In this document: in pieces, positions 1-6,905 of the stretch
Layout: every line of letters starts with the position of its first letter
Position numbering within the stretch: the stretch's first letter is position 1
Assembly (NCBI RefSeq): GCF_000262045.1
Contig: NZ_AJVF01000037.1
Coordinates: 124,001-188,000 of the forward strand
DNA from: Bacillus siamensis KCTC 13613
GTDB lineage: Bacteria > Bacillota > Bacilli > Bacillales > Bacillaceae
Length of the DNA stretch: 64,000 bases
Direction of reading: 5' to 3'
Translations under genes and position numbers: made by a program
The notes under the pieces: generated by a model
The model's database searches: none
What the model was told of the DNA's origin: nothing
What the model saw: only the letters and a program-made list of their open reading frames with translations

Positions 1-35
1 GCAACGCCGGCCCAGATCAAGATTTTTCCAAAACA

Positions 36-71
36 AAAAGCGATCCAGCTGATGCGCCGGATCGCTTTTGA
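36..71 (-). terminator. intrinsic terminator of gsiB
   Basis: An inverted repeat built on AAAAGCGATCC and GGATCGCTTTT lies just beyond the gsiB stop codon. Read on the minus strand it ends in a run of T, as an intrinsic terminator should. Confidence 0.85.
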
Positions 72-101
72 TCTGCAAGTTGTCTGCCTTTTATGCTTTT
101 A

Positions 102-473
102 TTAGCTGCTTCGTCTGTTTCCGCCTTTTTGGCCGATTTCTTTATAAAACTCTTTGTCATGATTTTTGCTTGTAGCTTCTCCGCCTTTTTGGCCGATTTC
201 TTGATAGAATTCCTTGTCATGGTTATTGCTTGTGGCTTCTCCGCCTTTTTCACCGATTTCCTGATAGAATTCTTTGTCGTGATTTTTGCTTGTGGCTTCT
301 CCGCCTTTTTCACCGATTTCTTGATAGAATTCTTTGTCGTGATTTTTGCTTGTGGCTTCTCCGCCTTTTTGACCAATTTCCTGATAGAATTCTTTGTCAT
401 GGTTATTGCTTGTGGCTTCTCCGCCTTTTTTACCTGCTTCTTCTCTGCTCATTTTGTTATTATCTTGTGCCAT
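102..473 (-). CDS. gsiB: GsiB, general stress protein with KGG repeats
   Basis: A 123-residue, very hydrophilic protein made almost entirely of 20-residue repeats, each carrying a KGGEAT motif and HDKEFYQEIG. Five full units and flanking partial units are visible, with a short N-terminal lead (MAQDNNK) and an RRSS tail. GsiB is a cytoplasmic, LEA-like (desiccation protein-like) member of the B. subtilis sigma-B general stress regulon, induced by heat, salt, ethanol and starvation. The start ATG has a strong AAAGGAGG site eight to nine bases upstream, and a sigma-B-like promoter lies at 510-534. The repeated DNA also leaves long open frames in other registers; these are artefacts of the repeat. 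Confidence 0.97.
   Translation of the reverse strand: MAQDNNKMSREEAGKKGGEATSNNHDKEFYQEIGQKGGEATSKNHDKEFYQEIGEKGGEATSKNHDKEFYQEIGEKGGEATSNNHDKEFYQEIGQKGGEATSKNHDKEFYKEIGQKGGNRRSS
120..440. repeat. 60-bp tandem repeats inside gsiB
   Basis: Near-identical 60-bp units follow one another about five times (each begins near TCCGCCTTTTTG on the plus strand), encoding the KGG repeats. Units differ mostly at a few synonymous or N/K-changing positions, so copy number could change by slippage or recombination without loss of frame. Confidence 0.95.
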
Positions 474-509
474 TTTTGAATTCCTCCTTTAATTGGTGTT
501 GGTTGTTGG

Positions 510-534
510 TTTCCCGATTTCAGAACTGCTAAAC
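510..534 (-). promoter_or_regulatory. sigma-B promoter of gsiB
   Basis: On the minus strand GTTTAG is followed after 13 bases by GGGAAA, matching the sigma-B consensus (GTTTAA, 12-15 bases, GGGTAT). It sits about 37 bases upstream of the gsiB start and matches my recollection of the B. subtilis gsiB leader. Confidence 0.85.
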
Positions 535-537
535 AAA

Positions 538-563
538 GAAAACACATTGAATGTGTTTTCGGG
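538..563 (-). terminator. terminator between ydbA-like gene and gsiB
   Basis: The hairpin GAAAACACATT/AATGTGTTTTC lies just after the stop of the upstream minus-strand gene. It separates that transcript from gsiB. Confidence 0.6.
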
Positions 564-573
564 TGGTTTTTTA

Positions 574-1380
574 TCATTCTGCATCCTTCAGCCGGCTTAG
601 AATCCGGCGCTTTTTATAAAGCATGATGCCTGTTTCCGCGATGCTTTCTAAAGCTGAACGGTTGGCGGATGCGCCGAAGATGATGCCTGCGGCCGGAACC
701 ATTTGCAGCAGTTTTTTCGCAGCGAACGTATCGCGGTAGCTGTAAACGACTTCCCGCCAGCCCTGTATCTGCGAGGCAACGCGCTGATAGGTGCGGTCGT
801 TTTGATCATATTGCCGTAAATCCTGCAGGATCGCTTTTTTTCCGATGACGTCACTCGATACCAGCTGAAGCAATTTGACGATAAACACGCGTTCTTTTTT
901 GTCTTTCGGGTCAAAGCCGTAGGCAATCGCGATATCCTGCAGTGTCTTTAAAGACAGACCGAGCATCGCCGGGATGTCTGCCGCAAGCGTAAACACGCCG
1001 CCGACTCCCGTTGCGGCTCCCTGCACCGTCGCGGCCTTTACACTTGTGCGCGCCATGGCTTCTGCGATTTCGTCCATGACGGCAAGCGGCGCATTGCGAA
1101 TGTCGTGAAGCGTTTGACATGTACCGTGCGGCAGCCGTTTCTGAAACTTTTTCATGATGCGCTTTTCTGATGTGAGATACTGTCCGCCTGACTGAATAAA
1201 CGTTCCCGTTTCATCGAGTATGCGTCCGATTTTCCGTTGAATAAATTGCGGTGTCAGCTTGTCCAAAAGCTGAAACGGCAAGCGGGTGAATGTTTGCCAG
1301 AACATCACCCTCTGCTGCGCCTTTTCCCATTTTTGAATGTCTCTCAATTGTCTCTCCAGGTCTGTCCGCTCTTCTGTCAC
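574..1380 (-). CDS. ydbA: EcsC-family protein (YdbA-like)
   Basis: A 268-residue protein of the EcsC family. The family signature region is visible at about residues 125-165 (TGVGGVFTLAADIPAMLGLS, then a hydrophobic helix ending in AYGFDP). EcsC-type proteins are of unknown biochemical function; the founding member is the third gene of the ecs ABC transporter locus. No signal peptide is seen, and only short hydrophobic stretches suggest membrane association. The start is a GTG; the SD-like AAAGGACG lies somewhat far upstream. Position next to gsiB matches ydbA of B. subtilis; the symbol is given on that basis. Confidence 0.75.
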   Translation of the reverse strand: MTEERTDLERQLRDIQKWEKAQQRVMFWQTFTRLPFQLLDKLTPQFIQRKIGRILDETGTFIQSGGQYLTSEKRIMKKFQKRLPHGTCQTLHDIRNAPLAVMDEIAEAMARTSVKAATVQGAATGVGGVFTLAADIPAMLGLSLKTLQDIAIAYGFDPKDKKERVFIVKLLQLVSSDVIGKKAILQDLRQYDQNDRTYQRVASQIQGWREVVYSYRDTFAAKKLLQMVPAAGIIFGASANRSALESIAETGIMLYKKRRILSRLKDAE

Positions 1381-1542
1381 CCGTCCTGCACGTCCTTTCT
1401 GAATTCTTTCTTCATAGTATACCTTTATGGTGTTTTCTTACCCGACCGGGTTTTTTATTCGGAAGGGCATTCCATTATTTAATTTTCTTTAAATTCTATA
1501 TATTGTATAATTTTGAATAATACGAATGAAGGAGAAGGTTGA

Positions 1543-1908
1543 ATGCATTGGATTTATTTGAGTTTAGCGATCATTTTTGAAGTATTGGGTACGGTCAGCA
1601 TGAAATTATCAAATGGTTTTACAAAACTTGTCCCCAGTATTTTATTATTATTGTTTTATATCGGCAGCCTTTGTTTTCTTACTTTGACTTTGAAATATAT
1701 AAGTGTCTCCATCGCGTATGCGGTCTGGTCGGGAATGGGGATCGTACTGATTTCCTTGATCGGAATTTTTTTCTTCCATGAACAGTTCTCTGTCATAAAA
1801 GCTGTCTCTGTTCTTCTGATCATCATCGGTGTCGTTTCCTTAAACTTTATTTCTGAAAGTGAAACGTCATCAAACGGCATCAGCGTTCATACGGACAGAA
1901 ACAGATGA
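1543..1908 (+). CDS. small multidrug resistance (SMR) family membrane protein
   Basis: A 121-residue protein with four membrane helices. The first helix carries the conserved glutamate of SMR proton antiporters (LAIIFEVLGTVSMKLS), followed by the typical YAVWSGMG motif of helix three. SMR proteins export cationic compounds as dimers, often made of two paired subunits. A good GGAGAAGG site precedes the ATG, and a TATAAT box lies at 1506-1511. Its stop codon overlaps the next start (ATGA), so the two are translationally coupled. The pair resembles yvaE-yvaD of B. subtilis, which lies elsewhere in that genome. The substrate cannot be told from sequence. Confidence 0.85.
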   Translation: MHWIYLSLAIIFEVLGTVSMKLSNGFTKLVPSILLLLFYIGSLCFLTLTLKYISVSIAYAVWSGMGIVLISLIGIFFFHEQFSVIKAVSVLLIIIGVVSLNFISESETSSNGISVHTDRNR

Positions 1909-2312
1909 TGAAAGGGTTAAAGGTTCTCTTCCTCATTACAGATATTGGATTTATCATTTATTGGATTGTTACTTTTTTTGAGTGGATTCCAAAAAACATG
2001 GTGTTTAAAGATTATGATAACGCCATGATCATGGCTTGGAACTGGTCATTCTTTCCCTTAGATATTTTCATTTCGATAACCGGGCTGTACAGCTTGTTTC
2101 TTTATAGACGGAAACATGCGTTATGGCGCCCTTTCGCATTAATATCACTTGTGCTGACTTTTTGTTCAGGTCTGCAGGCGATTGCCTTTTGGGTATTTAT
2201 CGGTGATTTTGATCTTATGTGGTGGACATTCAACCTGTACTTGCTTCTTTATCCTTTATATTTTATTCGGAAATTGCTGGCCTCTCATAAAAATAGCTGT
2301 CATTCTTTTTGA
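1905..2312 (+). CDS. four-helix membrane protein, DUF5360/YvaD-like
   Basis: A 135-residue integral membrane protein with four hydrophobic segments and aromatic-rich loops (EWIPKNMVFKDYDNAMIMAW between the first two). It overlaps the SMR gene by four bases and is therefore in the same operon. I recognise the family as similar to B. subtilis YvaD (DUF5360), which also follows an SMR gene, but no biochemical role is known to me. It could assist or modulate the SMR pump; that is inference from pairing only. An alternative start three bases downstream is possible. Confidence 0.7.
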   Translation: MMKGLKVLFLITDIGFIIYWIVTFFEWIPKNMVFKDYDNAMIMAWNWSFFPLDIFISITGLYSLFLYRRKHALWRPFALISLVLTFCSGLQAIAFWVFIGDFDLMWWTFNLYLLLYPLYFIRKLLASHKNSCHSF

Positions 2313-2319
2313 TGAGGCG

Positions 2320-2344
2320 GTTTTCTTTTTCTTCAGGCGGGAAA
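2320..2344 (+). promoter_or_regulatory. sigma-B-type promoter of ydaT
   Basis: GTTTTC, 13 bases, GGGAAA: a fair match to the sigma-B consensus, ending 25 bases before the ydaT start. It overlaps the region just beyond the upstream operon. Confidence 0.65.
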
Positions 2345-2369
2345 CACTTTTTATAAAGGAGTGATAGAC

Positions 2370-2594
2370 ATGCCTTGGTCAATGAAGGATTATCCGCAAT
2401 CATTGAAGAATCTCGAGGAACCTGTGAAGAAAAAAGCGATCGAAATCGCGAATGCGATGGTGGATGAGGGATATGAAGAAGGACGGGCCATTCCCATTGC
2501 GACAAGTCAGGCGAAAGAGTGGAAAGAAAATGCCTCTAAGGAAGAAATCGATCAGCTGATGAAACACGATGATGAAACGAAGCGCGGAAATTGA
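2370..2594 (+). CDS. ydaT: YdaT-like stress protein, short form
   Basis: A 74-residue hydrophilic protein beginning MPWSMKDYPQSLKNLEEPVK. The ATG at 2370 is chosen because AAAGGAG ends eight bases upstream; an earlier in-frame GTG lies inside that site. The sequence matches the N-terminal half of YdaT, a sigma-B-dependent protein of unknown function. As I remember it the B. subtilis protein is about twice as long, with a C-terminal DUF2188-like domain that is absent here: the frame ends at DETKRGN and a terminator follows within 20 bases. Whether this is a deletion or the normal form in this lineage cannot be decided from one sequence. Confidence 0.8.
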   Translation: MPWSMKDYPQSLKNLEEPVKKKAIEIANAMVDEGYEEGRAIPIATSQAKEWKENASKEEIDQLMKHDDETKRGN

Positions 2595-2607
2595 TCCGGT
2601 ATATATG

Positions 2608-2641
2608 GAAAAACCCCGCTCTAAAGAGAACGGGGTTTTCT
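2608..2641. terminator. bidirectional terminator, ydaT and SH3-like gene
   Basis: AAAACCCCG and CGGGGTTTT form a stem around CTCTAAAGAGAA, with A and T runs on both sides. It serves the two converging genes. Confidence 0.85.
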
Positions 2642-2643
2642 GA

Positions 2644-2997
2644 TTATAAACCGTAATAATAAGAAAGAGTGGTGACTGACACGTAGCCTGTCGCTCCGGC
2701 ATACGTGACTTTCAGCCATTTATTAGAATTGGTGTAGTGGCCTTGAACATATTCACCGGTTACCCAAGAACCTGTAATTTTCTTACCGCTTGAAAATGTT
2801 GTAATTGTTGAACAGCTGACCTTAGAGCATGAGCGCATATTAGCACCGTAAATACCGACTGTTCCCCCGCTGGCTAAAATGGAAACGTCCGGTTCAGCTT
2901 TAGGTGTAAAAGTTGCTGCTGATGCAGAGCCGCCAAAAGCGAATAAAGAAACAACAAACATCATGGCTAAAGAAAAGACCGACAAACGACGTACCAA
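2644..2997 (-). CDS. secreted SH3-like domain protein
   Basis: A 117-residue protein with a clear signal peptide (about 28 residues, cleavage after GGSASA). The mature part has one bacterial SH3-like domain: the YGANMRSCSKVSCSTITTF stretch, a SWVTGEYVQGHYTNSNKWLK segment and the ending GYVSVTTLS. Such domains bind cell-wall peptides, so it probably acts outside the membrane. Two cysteines near the domain start could form a disulfide. The start is TTG, preceded by AGAGGGGGA. A TATAAT box lies at 3046-3051 upstream. The exact function and symbol are unknown to me. Confidence 0.8.
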   Translation of the reverse strand: MVRRLSVFSLAMMFVVSLFAFGGSASAATFTPKAEPDVSILASGGTVGIYGANMRSCSKVSCSTITTFSSGKKITGSWVTGEYVQGHYTNSNKWLKVTYAGATGYVSVTTLSYYYGL

Positions 2998-3227
2998 GAA
3001 AATTCCCCCTCTTTTATCATATGGCTGGAAAGCTTTCCTGACGTTATTATACGTTTTCGCCCGGAAGACTGGAATAAGTCTAATGCTCCAACTTCTTTTC
3101 TGCGTGAATGATAAAGCACTTTCTTTGTTTCGATAAATAACAGCGGTTTATTGGACTTGAATCACTGATATATCGTTGATTCAAACATTTATTCAGAGCG
3201 TCCGGAGTTTTTCCGGAGGTCATTTGA

Positions 3228-3383
3228 ATGGTACAGGAAGGTTTTATCTTCCAATGGAAAGGTTCATTATTATTCTATTTACCCGGCAAAATGGAGGAAA
3301 TGTGCCGTCTTTTTTCAAATCTTTGCTGGCGGACGGAAGGTTCTGACGATTTATGGGACAGTGTACTCTTTCACCCTTTTTAA
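3228..3383 (+). CDS. possible small protein, 51 residues
   Basis: The interval 2998-3636 between the secreted SH3 gene and mntH has one short frame worth noting: an ATG at 3228 with GGAGG eight bases upstream, coding 51 residues (start MVQEGFIFQWKGSLLFYLPG). It matches no family I know, has two cysteines and one hydrophobic patch. A second short frame begins right after its stop (ATG at 3384). It could equally be a gene remnant. The rest of this interval is A+T-rich with no other supported gene. Confidence 0.3.
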   Translation: MVQEGFIFQWKGSLLFYLPGKMEEMCRLFSNLCWRTEGSDDLWDSVLFHPF

Positions 3384-3532
3384 AATGGAGAACCCGTGCG
3401 GAAACATCGTTGAGAACGGCATCGTTTCTTTCCGAATACGATGTCTTTTTCATTTTCGGACCTTTCTCGGGCGGGATACATATCATAGATAAAACAGGGC
3501 ATACATGTACTGGTTTATTGAACATAAAGAGC

Positions 3533-3561
3533 TTGACATCTCATATTAGCGGATTTATGAT
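3533..3561 (+). promoter_or_regulatory. sigma-A promoter of mntH
   Basis: TTGACA at 3533-3538, 17 bases, TATGAT at 3556-3561: a near-perfect vegetative promoter about 75 bases upstream of the mntH start. Confidence 0.85.
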
Positions 3562-3572
3562 GTAGATAAAAT

Positions 3573-3590
3573 AATTTGCACCTAGGAAAC
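3573..3590 (+). promoter_or_regulatory. MntR operator of mntH
   Basis: AATTTGCACCTAGGAAAC lies immediately downstream of the mntH -10 box. It closely resembles the MntR site known at B. subtilis mntH (from memory, TTTGCATGAGGGAAAC). Binding of manganese-loaded MntR here would block transcription. Confidence 0.75.
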
Positions 3591-3636
3591 TTTTTGTTAT
3601 TTAGCTAAAAATCTATCGGAATTTAGGTGAGACATA

Positions 3637-4911
3637 ATGAGCAAAGACATCTCAGCACAATCATTGCAAGCAAAAGCCATTCAGGATGCACTTGACGGCA
3701 AAAGCAAGGGATTCAAGCGGCTTCTGCCTTTTTTAGGTCCCGCATTTATCGCGGCGATTGCCTACATTGATCCGGGAAACTTCGCTACGAATATCTCAGC
3801 TGGTTCGAAATTCGGGTATATGCTGTTGTGGGTCATCCTCTTTTCAAACTTGATGGCTTTTTTAATTCAAGTCCTTTCCGCGAAGCTCGGCATCGCGACG
3901 GGTAAAAACCTGCCGGAAATCGCCAGAGACCGGTATCCGAAATGGGTATCGGCCGGGTTGTGGATACAGGGTGAATTGGTGATCATGGCGACTGATCTGG
4001 CTGAGTTTATCGGAGCGGCCCTCGGGCTCAATCTGCTGTTCGGCATACCGATGATGGAAGCGGCCATTATCGCGGCGATCGGCTCATTCGCGATTTTAGA
4101 GCTGCAGCGCCGCGGTTACCGGGCGCTGGAAGCGGGCATCGCCGGACTTCTGTTTGTGGTGGTGATCGCCTTCGCCCTGCAAACCTTCTTCGCCAAGCCT
4201 GACGCCGCTTCCGTTCTCGAAGGGCTGTTTATCCCGAAAATTGACGGAATGGACAGTGTGCTTCTGGCAACCGGGATACTCGGCGCAACCGTGATGCCGC
4301 ACGCCATTTACTTACATTCCGCACTGACACAGCGCCGTGTCGTCGGAAAAACGGATAGCGAGCGGAAAAAGATTTTTAAATTCGAGACGATTGACATTCT
4401 CATCGCGATGGTGATCGCAGGGGCGATTAACGCAAGCATGCTGATTGTAGCGGCGGCGCTTTTCTTCAAGAACGGGCTGTATGTAGAAGATTTAGACGTG
4501 GCTTATCAGCAATTCGGCCACTATATCGGGCCGGCATCAGCCGCTCTCTTCGGAATCGGGCTGCTGGCCGCGGGGCTTTCGAGCTCTTCTGTCGGCACAT
4601 TGTCAGGCGACATTATCATGCAGGGCTTCATCCGTTACCGTATCCCGCTTTATTTGCGGCGTTTCATTACCATTATTCCGCCGATGCTCATCATTATCTC
4701 AGGGGTCAACGCCACAGAAGCGCTTGTATGGAGCCAGGTCGTTCTTTCATTCGGCATCTCCTTTGCGCTCGTGCCGCTGATTATGTTTACGAGCAACAGA
4801 CGCCTGATGGGCGCCCTGACGAACCGTAAATGGGTGACGGCTCTCGCCTGGCTGATTGCGGTTTTGGTGATCGCGCTTAATCTGTTTGTGATTTACGATT
4901 CTTTCCGTTAG
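3637..4911 (+). CDS. mntH: MntH, proton-coupled manganese importer (NRAMP)
   Basis: A 424-residue NRAMP transporter with about eleven membrane helices. The helix 1 metal site DPGN is present (AYIDPGNFATN, near residue 46) and the helix 6 MPH motif (VMPHAIYLHS, near residue 222). It brings Mn2+ into the cell with protons and, in B. subtilis, is repressed by MntR when manganese is plentiful; a matching operator lies upstream. The start ATG follows a weak GGTGAG site. The gene stands alone, with a terminator directly after it. Confidence 0.97.
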   Translation: MSKDISAQSLQAKAIQDALDGKSKGFKRLLPFLGPAFIAAIAYIDPGNFATNISAGSKFGYMLLWVILFSNLMAFLIQVLSAKLGIATGKNLPEIARDRYPKWVSAGLWIQGELVIMATDLAEFIGAALGLNLLFGIPMMEAAIIAAIGSFAILELQRRGYRALEAGIAGLLFVVVIAFALQTFFAKPDAASVLEGLFIPKIDGMDSVLLATGILGATVMPHAIYLHSALTQRRVVGKTDSERKKIFKFETIDILIAMVIAGAINASMLIVAAALFFKNGLYVEDLDVAYQQFGHYIGPASAALFGIGLLAAGLSSSSVGTLSGDIIMQGFIRYRIPLYLRRFITIIPPMLIIISGVNATEALVWSQVVLSFGISFALVPLIMFTSNRRLMGALTNRKWVTALAWLIAVLVIALNLFVIYDSFR

Positions 4912-4912
4912 A

Positions 4913-4945
4913 AACACCGGCCGATATGGGCCGGTTTTTTTCTTT
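4913..4945 (+). terminator. mntH terminator
   Basis: ACCGGCC and GGCCGGT form a stem followed by seven T, two bases after the mntH stop. Confidence 0.9.
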
Positions 4946-4984
4946 TGGCGCCGGCTCTCGTTCGTATCTTTTTCCGGGGGTTTT

Positions 4985-4993
4985 TGGTATGAT
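4985..4993 (+). promoter_or_regulatory. extended -10 promoter of the small membrane gene
   Basis: TGG followed by TATGAT forms an extended -10 element about 25 bases before the ATG at 5019. No good -35 box is seen. Confidence 0.5.
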
Positions 4994-5018
4994 AGAAGAA
5001 AAAATCGGAGTTTTGCTT

Positions 5019-5285
5019 ATGTCAGTATTTATCCTTTTTTATCTGTGGATCGTGCCGATTGTCATCGGCATCTTCTGTTCTCTTATTGCTTATCGGACAA
5101 CGGGCAAGAAACGCCTGATTCCCGGCTTTGTGATGGTCGCATTGAGTATCGTTTCCTTAATCACGGGGCTTTGGATCGGCGGAGTGAACTATCATGTGTT
5201 CATCGGGGGCATGTTTTTATTCGGTACGTTATTGGCCGGTTCCGCCTTCCCGTTTTTCTTCGCTCTTTCACGCAAAAAAAAATAA
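5019..5285 (+). CDS. small membrane protein of unknown function, 88 residues
   Basis: An 88-residue protein with three predicted membrane helices and an RKKK tail. The start at 5019 is preferred because CGGAG lies eight bases upstream; longer in-frame starts would fall inside the mntH terminator. I do not recognise a family. The stop codon is embedded in the downstream terminator, which is an exact copy of the one behind ydaP (8655-8693). It stands between mntH and the accessory pocket. Confidence 0.65.
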   Translation: MSVFILFYLWIVPIVIGIFCSLIAYRTTGKKRLIPGFVMVALSIVSLITGLWIGGVNYHVFIGGMFLFGTLLAGSAFPFFFALSRKKK

Positions 5286-5314
5286 ACAGGCATGCTGCCT
5301 GTTTATTTTTTTAT
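5276..5314. terminator. terminator, copy 1 of the 39-bp repeat
   Basis: AATAAACAGGCA, a TGC loop and TGCCTGTTTATT form a strong stem flanked by seven A and seven T, active in both directions. All 39 bases are identical to 8655-8693, in the same orientation. Confidence 0.9.
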
Positions 5315-5604
5315 TAACCCAAATTATAAAACCGCTCCGATCATGTGGTTCCGCCACAATCAGCCTATACATGTAGGCTCCGGCCCATGTTCTATTTCAC
5401 GAAACTGCAGCTAAAATGAACCCTAGTAAAGAAGATTTTGGATCACGAGAAAAATACTGTATTAAAATCCTATTTACCCAAAAAATACCTATTGATAGAA
5501 TGGTATCTGAGAGGGAAAAATGTTCAAAGCGGATCATATAGGTCCCGCCTAAATACATAGTCTTTCATTTCTCTCTACACTACATTTCTAAAGGAGGATT
5601 TCCC
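5315..5604. other. non-coding interval upstream of the secreted protein
   Basis: No gene is supported here. A small palindrome, AGCCTATACATGTAGGCT, sits near 5362-5379. The promoter of the following gene must lie in this stretch, but I cannot assign a convincing -35/-10 pair. Confidence 0.4.
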
Positions 5605-6078
5605 ATTAGACACGCAGCTAAAGGCATTCTGTTTGCCGCATCTTTAGCCCTTGTAACTACTTCTTTTGTCCCCGCATCCTTAGCTAAAGAAAATCATAAT
5701 AATACTGCCAATGCCACTGGAACGGCCAAATCATTTTTTTATCAGACTGATACACAATTTTCCTACGGACTAAAAGCACAAAGCGATGCATCTGTGTCAA
5801 AACCAGTCAAAGATGCAATCAGAGAAGTGCTGAAAAATAAAACAAAATTATTTAATCTTGTTGAAAGATTAGCAGGAAAGAAAATAAGAAATGAACTTGA
5901 ATCTGTTTTCAATGAACACATAGAACCGGTTTTAAAGAAAATGCTGAACGAGTATGTCGCCTTAAGCTGGACTGACGTGGAAAAGAATCTTTATCTTTCA
6001 CTTAAAAAGTCCGGACTTTCTGACAGCCAAGCTAAAAACCTCGCTCATTTGACAACTTTAGCAATGAAAACATTTTAA
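5605..6078 (+). CDS. secreted helical protein with ATT start, possible toxin precursor
   Basis: A 157-residue frame that begins at ATT (5605), seven bases after a perfect AAGGAGG site. From there the protein reads as an exact signal peptide: IRHAAKGILFAASLALVTTS followed by FVPASLA. No ATG, GTG or TTG exists in frame until GTG at 5794, which has no ribosome site and would remove the signal peptide. The mature part is charged and helical, lysine-rich, with no cysteine. I do not recognise the family. Two membrane protein genes follow, the first behind a terminator, which is reminiscent of secreted peptide/immunity loci, but this role is inference. ATT starts are rare (infC is the known case), so low expression or a point mutation from ATG are alternatives. 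Confidence 0.65.
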   Translation: MRHAAKGILFAASLALVTTSFVPASLAKENHNNTANATGTAKSFFYQTDTQFSYGLKAQSDASVSKPVKDAIREVLKNKTKLFNLVERLAGKKIRNELESVFNEHIEPVLKKMLNEYVALSWTDVEKNLYLSLKKSGLSDSQAKNLAHLTTLAMKTF

Positions 6079-6098
6079 ACTGATTCATAAATGATCAT

Positions 6099-6135
6099 GC
6101 AAAGTGCTGTTAGATTCACTCTAATAGCACTTTTT
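6099..6135 (+). terminator. terminator between secreted protein and membrane gene
   Basis: AAAGTGCTGTTAGA and TCTAATAGCACTTT form a 14-bp stem followed by T. It lies only 20 bases past the stop of the secreted protein and 16 bases before the next coding start, so it would reduce rather than exclude downstream expression. Confidence 0.8.
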
Positions 6136-6150
6136 CATTGGAGATTTCAC

Positions 6151-6708
6151 ATGACTATCTTTTTTACTGTTTTACTCACTCTCTTATGCTGCCTTGTTAT
6201 TTCATCTCTTATTTTTATGATTCTATTAAAAAAGGAAATTGTGGATACACCACCCAACCGCTTAGCTCATGCAGCATTCATAGGGCTTATCGGATTCTCC
6301 CTGTTCTTCGCTGTAACTGTACCCAGCCTAGTTATTTATTTTGCAGCTATAACTGTAAATCATTTTTTCGGAGAATATATCTTCTATGGTTCACTTTCAG
6401 ACTTATACATATTTTCTGTCGTCGGAAGTATTTTAGCTTTCATTTATATGCTAATCCTTATGGCAATTGTAAAAGGAATGACTCATGTTCTTAAATTACC
6501 TGCTTGGTTAGCCTATATCCTTGAATTCATTTTTGCATGGTCTGCTGTTTACTTCTCAATTAAATATGTTTCCAATCATATCATTGAGAACATAGCTATA
6601 TTACAAGGTGGAGAAATTCTTCTTTCATTCTTCATAACTTTCTTATTTTCAGGCCTGGATATCCTTTTTACTCATTTGGATAAGATCTCAAAAGAGAAAT
6701 TAAGCTAA
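6151..6708 (+). CDS. polytopic membrane protein, possible immunity or transport role
   Basis: A 185-residue protein with five or six membrane helices and a charged C-terminus (LDKISKEKLS). The ATG at 6151 is chosen since TTGGAG lies just upstream; an in-frame ATG at 6091 would put the terminator hairpin inside the coding region. I do not recognise the family. It follows the secreted protein gene on the same strand and is followed after 17 bases by another small membrane gene. Protection of the producer or export of the secreted protein are possible roles by analogy with peptide toxin loci; nothing in the sequence proves either. Confidence 0.7.
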   Translation: MTIFFTVLLTLLCCLVISSLIFMILLKKEIVDTPPNRLAHAAFIGLIGFSLFFAVTVPSLVIYFAAITVNHFFGEYIFYGSLSDLYIFSVVGSILAFIYMLILMAIVKGMTHVLKLPAWLAYILEFIFAWSAVYFSIKYVSNHIIENIAILQGGEILLSFFITFLFSGLDILFTHLDKISKEKLS

Positions 6709-6725
6709 TAAAGGGGGAAATGGGT

Positions 6726-6905
6726 ATGAAGAGCATTAAATATATATCTTATTTTTCTATTTCTTTAGTTTTGCAGGTGGTATGGCTGCTGCTAATAAAA
6801 GAAACCTCTAATATATCTCTAATAGATATGATGACGATGTCCTTTTTATTCACTCTCTTTATGTTCATCTTGGATCACATTTTTAAAGAAAAGCGGGCAA
6901 AATAG
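6726..6905 (+). CDS. small membrane protein, 59 residues
   Basis: A 59-residue protein with two predicted membrane helices and a KEKRAK end. The ATG at 6726 has AAGGGGG eight bases upstream; the in-frame ATG at 6720 is too close to that site. It is the third gene of the apparent operon with the secreted protein and the 185-residue membrane protein. No family recognised. Confidence 0.65.
   Translation: MKSIKYISYFSISLVLQVVWLLLIKETSNISLIDMMTMSFLFTLFMFILDHIFKEKRAK

Noticed and set aside
120-440. Regularly spaced repeats as a CRISPR array
   Set aside because: Units are contiguous with no spacers and encode protein; no cas genes nearby.
93-532. Long open frames on the plus strand and other registers across gsiB
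   Set aside because: They arise because the 60-bp repeat has no stop in several frames; codons are the shadow of the KGG repeats and no ribosome sites are present.
1440-1542. Guanidine-type riboswitch before the SMR gene
   Set aside because: SMR genes often follow such a riboswitch, but only about 30 bases separate the likely -10 box from the start and no conserved motif is present.
3244-3525. Minus-strand frame of 93 codons upstream of mntH
   Set aside because: No start context and no similarity to any family known to me; overlaps equally weak plus-strand frames.
5794-6078. GTG at 5794 as start of the secreted protein gene
   Set aside because: No ribosome site, and it would discard an in-frame signal peptide that follows a perfect site and ATT.
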